From positions 62,866,501-62,930,500 of the forward strand of contig JAVUNC010000004.1 in the NCBI GenBank assembly GCA_032173965.1: a DNA stretch of 64,000 bases. Direction: 5' to 3'. A model generated the notes under the pieces. The model saw nothing but the letters and a program-made list of their open reading frames with translations. It had not been told where the DNA came from and ran no database searches. Source of the DNA: Sitta carolinensis. Lineage: Eukaryota > Chordata > Aves > Passeriformes > Sittidae. The position numbers were made by a program, and so were the translations under genes. The first letter of the stretch is position 1. Each line of letters opens with the position of its first letter. This document shows positions 58,301 through 64,000 of this stretch, piece by piece.

Positions 58301-61057
58301 ACAAATGCCCTCTTGGGGCAGGAGAAAGGTCTGCTGACATTTCTCAAGTCATCATGCCAAAAACTGATTGACAGTTTAAACTGAAAATTGTGCAGGGATT
58401 GAGGCAAAATCTATCAAAATGTAAAAGTGAACAAGAATCACAAATCCCTTTCCATGATAAAGGGATGCTGTAATGGCAGTTCCCGATCACATAGCACAGC
58501 TAGTCAGGGCTGTACAGGGAAACCCAGAGGAAATTAAAAATTCTGTTTCATTATGCCACATGGATGAGGGACAGAAACAATACATGGACCACACAACGAA
58601 TTGTGAAGACTTAAAAAACCCCTGTATCCTAATCACTATGCCTTCATGAGCGAAGCAGGGTCCTACTGTGACTGTGCAATGAGACCATCATACTGACATC
58701 ACGATGCAAAGCCAAGGTGTGCACAGACATTTTCAACTGTTAAACATGCTGCTTTCATCTCTGCATACTTCTGTCTTGTCACATTAACAAGGAAAGCAGG
58801 TTTTGTCATTATGATCATCCACTGCTTTTCCAGGGTACAGGTGGAGAAGGAGAGCAGGCACACACCAATTACGCTAGAGCAGCATATGGTGACAATGCAG
58901 AAGAGAAGAGTGAGCCTGGGGTCTCACAGGACCAGGGAGCCCAGGCAGCACGAGTCTAGAGCTGCCCTGCAACCCAGAAGACTTAATCCACAACAAGATA
59001 GTCTCCCACGAACAGTCAAGCCTTGACTGTGCACAGCAGAACTCGATTCACCCCACCACTCACTGCAGCAGGCCACATCCTCCATAAACTGCTCAGTGAT
59101 CAAGCAACCCTCAAGTGCACATCCTCTTACAAATGTCTGGAGTGGAGTAATGGGCTAGCTGCCTCCAGGGCTGTGGCTGCACTACAGAGCTTCATTTCAG
59201 ATTCACTGGGTTTGAAGACTCGAGGGAATCTGTTATCATTGTCTAATCTTTTCCCTGAACATGAGCCAGATCCTTAATTCTGCAGCACAACCTGAACCAA
59301 AACTGTTGAAAGCTTTGCATTTACCAGTGAGAATACAATTTATGAAATTTACAGCTTAGGATTATCTGATGGGCTGTAGCCAGTGCAAAATAAAGCTGCA
59401 CCCACATCTACCCCTCCAGTCTTTATGATAATCTAAAAAGAAAGGTATAACGAGATGCAATGATCCTGTCAAGGCAAAAATCAGGTGTGCTGACGAGGCA
59501 CCGTACAGCAAATGTTAAAGCCAAGCTCATACGTCTGTGGTGAGACACCACCTGCAAAGGGGATGTTGGACATATGACATTACCATACTGAAGTCATGAT
59601 AAAAATACTCTGGCAATATCCTAAGTCCTGTTAACCTCTCTCTTATTTTTCCCTTCTTCACTCGCTTAAAGCGAATAGTAAAGAAAAAATCCGAAACAAA
59701 CCCAAAAAGGAAATTCTAATCATTCTCCATGATTCTCTGGAGTAATACTCTTACAAAAGCAGTCTGGCAAAGACCTTATGAGCTAAAGTGAGTCGTAATT
59801 AATCAATAATATTTCCAAGGAAAAGTTTCCATTAAATAATACATGGGAATCAGACATCTCGAAAACCAAATTAAGGAACTCGGAATTGCCTTTCTAACTG
59901 CAGCAGGCAAAACTACCGCCACAAAGCATAGTACCAGTTGTAGCCACCCTCCCACTTTTTGAAAAGCATGGAGAGTAAAAGCTGAAATCCAACTTGGGAG
60001 AGGAAAAAAGTGAAGAGTAGGGACTCTGCACCACAGTTTGTAAACCTAGCAGCAGACCTAAGAGGTGGGGTTTTTCGGCTTAGCAAAACTGTAATAAAAT
60101 CTTTGCCTGCCTTTAGTTTTAGCCTGACACATCCTTTTGCAGCAAAACAAACATGAAGAGCAATGCAAGTTTCTGCAAGACACCACCTCACCAAAACCGC
60201 TCCTAACCAAAATCCAACCCACCGACCATAGGCAGCATAAAATGGTTGATGCGAAGCGAGCACGTTTCCCTGACAAACCAAACTGCCGTACAACGGCAAA
60301 CGAAACTGACCGAAAAGCAGGACTCCATTTTTAATCGTGACGGAAGAAAGTGGGCGATTTTTCAACGGAGCTCCGAATCACCCGCTGCCGCCGAGCGCCG
60401 CGCTTCCCGCCCGCCGGGGATGCGCTCTGCCCTGGACCGCCCGCAGCCGCGGCACCGGGGGCTCCGCCGCTCTCGGCACCGCCGCCGGGGGGCCCCCGCC
60501 CTCCGCGGGGTCACCGGGCGGGGACACCGGGCGCGCAGCCCCCGCCCCGCCGGCGTTTCGGGGAGATCCCGCCGGCGGCAGCCGCGCAGGGCCCCGGCGA
60601 CACCCACCCGCCCGCCGCCTCGGGCACCCACCCACCCGCACACCGGGCACCCGCCCGCACACCGGGCACCGCCCGCCCGCCCGCATCACACACGGGGCAT
60701 CCACCCGCCCGCACGCCGCCTGTCTCCGGGCGCGCCCCCGCCCCGCGGGTCCCCCCGGGCCGCCCTCCCCCGCTCTCCGCCGCCTGCGCCACCCGGGAGG
60801 CCGCGGGGCCCGGCCCGCCGCTCACCGCTCTTGACGTCTCCGGGCGCCGAGCCGCCCGCGGCCGCCGCGCCGCCCGCTCCGCCGCCCGCTCCGCCGCCGC
60901 CGCCCGCGGCCGCCGCTCCGGCTCCGCCGCCACCCGCGGCCCCGCCGCCCGCCGCCGCCGCGGCTCCGCCGCTCGCCGCCGCCCCGTTCTCCTGCTCGTC
61001 GCCGCTGCTGTTGGCGCGCTTGTTCTTCTTGCCCTTGCCGCCCTTCTGGTTCGGCAT
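40158..61057 (-). CDS. HECA: HECA, headcase homologue; four coding exons, with two frame breaks in exon 2
   Basis: Coding exons 61057-60826, 47222-46184, 43070-42916 and 40322-40158 encode the vertebrate headcase protein. With one base restored at each of two breaks in exon 2, the phases close (232 + 1041 + 155 + 165 nt) to about 530 residues plus stop; human HECA has about 543. The N-terminus is MPNQKGGKGKKNKRANSSGD followed by a Gly/Ala-rich run. Next comes a Cys/His zinc-binding-like block (C105-x4-C110, H117, C120), a Cys-rich CSCRCGQGH motif, a basic/Ser linker with RRHSMDRQNS, and a C-terminal half with repeated CxxC pairs (CALC, CVDC, CIKC, CKHC, CPHC). Drosophila headcase controls tracheal branching and imaginal-cell growth; human HECA is linked to cell-cycle restraint (family knowledge). 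No other vertebrate family fits. Confidence 0.95.
40323..42915 (-). other. HECA intron 3
   Basis: A 2.6 kb AT-rich intron. A GC-richer patch at about 42100-42540 carries overlapping open frames on both strands (62-96 codons) without recognisable domains. No repeat family is recognised. Confidence 0.65.
42916..43070 (-). CDS. HECA: HECA coding exon 3
   Basis: The acceptor TTCTGTCCACAG and donor CAG|GTTAGT bound 155 bp. The first two bases complete a split Gly codon; the exon ends in phase 0. It encodes RLMHLYAVCVDCLEGVHKII, CIKCKSRWDGSWHQLGTMY and TYDILAASPCCQ, nearly invariant among vertebrate HECA proteins. The paired cysteines (CVDC, CIKC, CC) suggest zinc binding. Confidence 0.95.
43071..46183 (-). 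other. HECA intron 2
   Basis: A 3.1 kb AT-rich intron with an A18 run at 43837-43854. No other exon, repeat family or RNA gene is recognised. Confidence 0.65.
43837..43854 (+). repeat. A18 homopolymer
   Basis: A simple A run in HECA intron 2, with no attached SINE or processed copy that I recognise. Confidence 0.8.
46184..47222 (-). CDS. HECA: HECA coding exon 2, split over three frames by two one-base losses
   Basis: The acceptor TTTTACCTTCCACAG precedes 47222 and the donor is CAAG|GTACAG. From 47222 to about 46727 the frame encodes EAPCATPLICSFGRPVDLEK through RRHSMDRQNSQEKG. HECA identity then continues one base over (about 46726-46553: SPGQSPPTGYSILAPTHF, RYLGEFLKNAIHLEPHKK). It shifts by one base again (about 46552-46184: FRNAHFDYGAAGLQAHR, FDTPVQFLRRLDLSELL, through DEIEYDVPCHLQ). 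Observed length is 1039; 1041 is needed for the phases at both ends. Both breaks fall in G-rich runs (minus strand), suggesting sequencing or assembly deletions. Confidence 0.93.
46548..46558 (-). other. Second frame break in HECA (one base missing)
   Basis: Minus-strand text is GCTGGTGGGGCATGTTCAGG. Before it the frame reads HKKSMAGG; after it the HECA sequence FRNAHFDY is one base out. The G4 run at 46555-46552 is the likely place of loss. Confidence 0.8.
46713..46730 (-). other. First frame break in HECA (one base missing)
   Basis: Minus-strand text is GTCCTGGGGGCAGCTACGC. The upstream frame reads V-L-G-A-A-T and soon diverges from HECA; the frame one base earlier reads A-V-R-S-P-x-x-S-P-G-Q-S-P-P, matching HECA. 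A lost G in the G5 run (plus-strand C5 at 46722-46726) is the simplest explanation. Confidence 0.8.
52482..52670 (-). other. Orphan candidate exon in HECA intron 1, unrecognised product
   Basis: On the minus strand a strong polypyrimidine acceptor (TTTTCTCTTTTTTGGGGATA then ATTTCTTTTCCCAG) ends at 52671. It is followed by 62 open codons and TAA. The translation starts IHNNLLLPDSCFKMTVGPSG and has a Pro/Ala/Ser-rich middle; it ends SVQRAETYADEYGK. The segment is clearly GC-richer than the surrounding intron. No downstream donor or AATAAA close to the stop was found, and I do not recognise the protein. It could be an alternative terminal exon, a decayed processed copy, or chance. Confidence 0.3.
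60601..60730 (-). repeat. C-rich tandem-like region at the 5' end of HECA intron 1
   Basis: The plus strand has repeated CACCCACCCGC and CCGCACACCGGGCACC units, including two near-identical 18-bp copies at about 60633-60670. On the HECA strand these become GGGTGGGTGGG-type tracts (for example 60637-60627 and 60613-60603), with G-quadruplex potential about 190-225 bases after the exon 1 donor. Confidence 0.7.
60826..61057 (-). CDS. HECA: HECA coding exon 1 (start codon, 77 codons plus one base)
   Basis: The ATG is at 61057-61055 with G at -3. The exon encodes MPNQKGGKGKKNKRANSSGD, then long Gly/Ala runs, ending in GDVKS plus the first base of a split Glu codon. The donor is AGCG|GTGAGC (GT at 60825-60824). 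The basic KGKKNKR start and ANSSGDEQENGA match HECA orthologues; the Gly/Ala tract length varies among species. It lies inside the CpG island. Confidence 0.93.
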
Positions 61058-61182
61058 CGCGGGCCCGGCCGCCGCCGCGGCGGGGCGGGCGGGCGGCGGC
61101 GGCTGCGGAAGGCGCCGCCGCCGCTACCTCCGGCTCATGGCGGGGCGGCGGCGGCCGCGCTGCGCTGCGCCGCGCCCGCGGT

Positions 61183-61213
61183 GGGCGGCGGGGCCCGGGG
61201 GGCCGGGCCGGGG
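61183..61213 (+). promoter_or_regulatory. Predicted G-quadruplex motif upstream of HECA start
   Basis: Five G tracts of three or more (GGG, GGGG, GGGGGG, GGG, GGGG) are separated by short loops, 126-156 bases upstream of the HECA ATG on the non-HECA strand. It meets the usual G3+N1-7 rule. The structure is predicted, not shown. Confidence 0.6.
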
Positions 61214-61560
61214 CCGGTGAAAGGCGTGTCCCTGTCGGCCGCCCGCTGCCGCCGCCCCTCTTCCTCCCGGAGCAGGCGCGGGCGGCAGCGGGAAGCGGCG
61301 TGCGCTGGCAGGAGGGGCCGGGGCCGAGCCAGGCGCGGGCGGCGGGAGGGGCTTACCGGGAGAGGGAAAGCCCCGCTCCCTCTGGCACAGGCCAGCGGCA
61401 GTCGCTCCTCCCGGGAGGGGCAGGTCGCGCTCAGCTGCCGGGAGCCGGAGCGGGAATCGGAGCTGTAGCCGGTGCCCCCGCAGCCGCGGCGGGATGAGGG
61501 CGAGCGGGGCCGGGGGTCTCCGTGCGCCGGGCGCTGTGAATGTGCAAACAGCGGGGAACA

Positions 61561-62382
61561 CTTCGAAAATGTCGCCTGAACGTGCAGGAATAAAAAGGGC
61601 ATGGAAGGAAAGCAAAACAATGCGGTCTCATGGGGGAGCGGGGCGGGTTAGGGATCAGAAAGCCTTACAGCAGCGCAGCCCTGACTTTGGATTTCTCGGC
61701 TCATGCTGTTCCTGGTAGGGGCAGCTCCGTGGGTGACGGACAGCGGGGGAGAACCTTTAGGACATGAGTTGTAGGAAGAAGACTCCAGGTGCTGCGGTCC
61801 GCTGGAGCAGAGCGGGAAGCTGCGTGCCTCGACAGAGGGGCAGCAGCCTCACCTCCTCCAGGAGCCCCGGCTCGGTGGGAGGCACTGCGGAAAATTGGTA
61901 ACTGATAATCGCGGGATTCCTGCGCCCAGGGACGCGAGATGCCGCCCATCAGCTGCCAAACAGCGGCACTCGTGATGTGCCTTTTCCCGGCTGACGAGCA
62001 GCAGCTCACTGCTCAGAGGTGTCACCTGCCCGTATGCTCGCGTTGTACCTACCAGCTTTTCCAGCTCGGGAATAAAAAAATGCAGCCTATCATATGAGAA
62101 TTACAGCTCCCAGGATGAGCCCTTATTCTGAGCTTGGCAAGCTTTTCCTTGCACATAAATTAACGGTTTTTTCCTTCTCATCCAGATCCTGGAGATTAGA
62201 TTTCCATGACTTCCTTATGGATGAAGTACACAGGCATGCAAGAAATTGAGCAGTTATATTACTGGTCTGTGACTGGGGGGACAAGACCCTGCCTGAGCTG
62301 TTTGGCTTGTAGAAATCAAGTCAAAGTGGATGGGTCAAAATCAGTGAGATCTCTCTGATAGGAATGTGCCACATTTTGTAAG
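61561..62382. other. HECA 5' flank
   Basis: Sequence beyond the CpG island. No gene, repeat family or clear promoter element is recognised. Confidence 0.5.
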
Positions 62383-62700
62383 TCACAATTTTGTCTGAAG
62401 TAACTGGGCAAACTGTTTGACTGGAACAGTTCCCAAATCTTTTCCTTTTAAAAATAACGTACATTCTGGATCATCTTGTACCTGTAGCCAGGGCCTTAGT
62501 TTCCCAAGGAAATTAGCCACTGTATTTTCAAATACTCTTGAAGCAGCTATCACAATAATTTTTGAGTCAAACAGCCTAGTTTCTTTGCCTGCAGACGTCA
62601 GCATTTCAGAGATATTTTTAAAAAGTTCCTTGTTTTGGTGGAAATGTTCTGAAATTATGTGCTTTTCAGTGTCTTGCATTCCCACAGCTAAACGTCCTGC
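62383..62700 (-). other. Orphan open frame upstream of HECA, unrecognised product
   Basis: On the minus strand 105 codons are open from just after AG at 62702-62701 to TGA at 62385-62383. The translation begins AGRLAVGMQDTEKHIISEHF and includes LFDSKIIVIAASRVFENTV, with a C-terminus VPVKQFAQLLQTKL. Composition looks protein-like despite the AT-rich codons. The upstream acceptor is weak and no AATAAA follows. An internal CTACAG|GTACAA could act as a donor. I do not recognise the family and it does not resemble ABRACL, the gene expected upstream of HECA from human gene order. It may be an exon, a decayed gene remnant, or chance. Confidence 0.35.
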
Positions 62701-64000
62701 CTACCTTAGTTCACAGCTTTGAAGTTTCTAAATTGCATTTCTATCTAGAAACCAGAGAAATGGAGAAATTGTGGCCAGTTTCTGAGGCCACAAGTCTGGG
62801 CAAATCCTGATCCTAGCCACCTCAGTTGCAGGACTTCAATCTGTTTTGGCAAGAGCAAACTTTACCCCTAATCCTGTAGGTTTATAAAGGAAAAAAAATA
62901 AAAATCCTTTCCGCTATTTCACAGACACGTAAAGGTGCTTGCCTGCTGTAACAGGAGGTCAGATCTCCAAGAAAAACTTTTCAAGTCACCAAGTTCCTAT
63001 AAAGCAGTGAAAATTCCATGGATGTGGAATAGGGGCCTGATTCACATGTCTAGAGTAGGTGTGGAGTGTCAGACTAAATGGTTGTGTTTGAGCCAACACA
63101 GCAGCTCCTTACTGTGAATCAGAAGAGCTGGAGGAGTAACTTCCATGGCTGGGTACGGGAGTGTAATATCTCAAGCACCAGTTTTGCAAAATTTGAGGTT
63201 CCTGGTTTGGCAGGTCAAATCTTGGTGCTGTCCAGTCAGCCAGCCTTGTGAGGATCATGCCAGGTAAGGGGAAGACCTTCTCAGAGGGAGATTGCAGAGA
63301 TCAATTAATTCATGGCAGTTTCAGTAGTCACAGAGACCTCCTGTAATGTTCTGGGGGTGAAAAAATTCTTCCACGAGTTGGCAAGTACTGATGCTACCAT
63401 GTGTGCTGCCTGATTTTCCCCAGCCTGGTCCAGCAGGGGAACGAGACTGGCACAGTCCCTCTGGAACATGTCCTGCTTAAACCCATGGTTGGTTGTGGAG
63501 AAATGAGGATCCCTATGCCTAAGGGTTCTCCAGCAGCCTCTCCACAGATGCCTTCCCCTTCTCTGTCCCATGGAAGAGAGGTGGCTTAGCTTGGGTCTGC
63601 AAGGCCTTACTGCACATCCTCAGCCACGACTTGTCCTGGAGATGCATCTTTCTGACAAGTGCAGGACTGCAAATTATCAGCAAATTGCATCCCCACAATC
63701 CAATCCTTTGCAGAAGCCTTGTTTTTCATAACTCAGAAATAAGTATCTCTTTTCCTTTCTATATATAGTACACAGAGTAGTTGTGACCAGTTCACTCTGA
63801 AATGAGTTGTTTTAAAAAGCAGGTAGTTTGTTATATCATTCACACAAATTTTGGAAAACTTAACTGTTACTGTGAAGCACAGAGGGGAGCACAGTAACAC
63901 ACAGACAACAGGTGTTCAGGGCACAGAAGAAGAAAAGAGCTTTAGTTTATTGAAACCTCAGCTATTTATTATTTTCAGGACACTGACCAGGGATTGGGTA
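62701..64000. other. Unassigned sequence at right edge
   Basis: No gene, RNA or repeat is recognised. A minus-strand open frame at 63305-63571 (88 codons) has no visible domain, splice context or start context and is not called. Confidence 0.5.

Larger units (their letters stand above)
47223..60825 (-). other. HECA intron 1 (13.6 kb)
   Basis: A long AT-rich first intron, with a GC-rich 5' end that continues the CpG island. It contains a short AAAT simple repeat at about 50014-50036, an isolated GC-richer open frame behind a good splice acceptor (52482-52670, separate entry), and a C-rich tandem region at 60601-60730. No other gene or clear transposon is recognised. Confidence 0.65.
60355..61560 (-). 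promoter_or_regulatory. HECA: CpG island and presumptive HECA promoter with 5' UTR
   Basis: GC content and CpG density rise sharply near 60355 and fall near 61560, spanning HECA exon 1, the start of intron 1 and the 5' flank. No TATA box is visible; a dispersed CpG-island start is likely. A G-quadruplex motif lies on the opposite strand at 61183-61213. The transcription start cannot be fixed from sequence alone. Confidence 0.85.

Noticed and set aside
59913..60365. A 150-codon minus-strand open frame next to the CpG island
   Set aside because: Hydrophobic and aromatic stretches suggested membrane segments, but there is no splice link to HECA and the frame has no recognisable family.
60246..61468. 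Very long plus-strand open frames (324 and 372 codons) over the CpG island
   Set aside because: They lie opposite HECA exon 1 and its promoter. Their Pro/Arg/Ala composition is what GC-rich DNA gives in any frame, and stop codons are rare there by composition alone.
63305..63571. An 88-codon minus-strand open frame near the right edge
   Set aside because: I briefly considered an exon or a retroelement fragment. No domain, splice site or known repeat could be supported.

Overview
The window is ordinary vertebrate nuclear DNA, most probably from a bird. It holds long introns with canonical GT-AG sites, one CpG island, CR1 retrotransposon 3' ends, and an endogenous retroviral LTR of a type I recognise from bird genomes (the family match is from memory). 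The gene pair TXLNB-HECA sits tail to tail, the same arrangement as on human chromosome 6q. There is no bacterial, CRISPR or operon-like content. LAYOUT. (1) 1-22.7 kb, plus strand: the 3' part of TXLNB (beta-taxilin, muscle-derived protein 77). Seven coding exons lie at 1255-1425, 6976-7170, 8648-8767, 13829-13903, 19020-19112, 20227-20322 and 21417-22223. They encode 518 residues in one open frame: a long coiled coil, an acidic patch, and a proline-rich tail built from 13 seven-residue repeats. The 5' exons lie left of the window. (2) 22.7-36 kb: intergenic, with a polypyrimidine tract, a solo LTR containing an ATT/AAT palindromic microsatellite, and two CR1 fragments. (3) 36-61.1 kb, minus strand: HECA (headcase homologue). 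Its four coding exons are 61057-60826, 47222-46184, 43070-42916 and 40322-40158, followed by a probable 3' UTR of about 4 kb. The start codon lies in a CpG island. Exon 2 carries two separate one-base losses in G-rich runs, so the conserved protein is spread over three frames. Restoring two bases makes the exon phases close exactly and gives about 530 residues (human HECA about 543), so these are most simply assembly errors. (4) 61.1-64 kb: HECA 5' flank, including an unrecognised 100-codon open frame on the minus strand. FUNCTION. The two genes are not known to act together. TXLNB is a muscle-enriched coiled-coil protein of the syntaxin-binding taxilin family. HECA is a cysteine-rich growth and cell-cycle regulator. 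The observations most worth checking are the HECA frame breaks, the TXLNB heptapeptide minisatellite, a set of Pumilio-type motifs in the HECA 3' UTR, and two orphan open frames (52.5 kb and 62.4 kb). I found no evidence of a novel multi-gene system.
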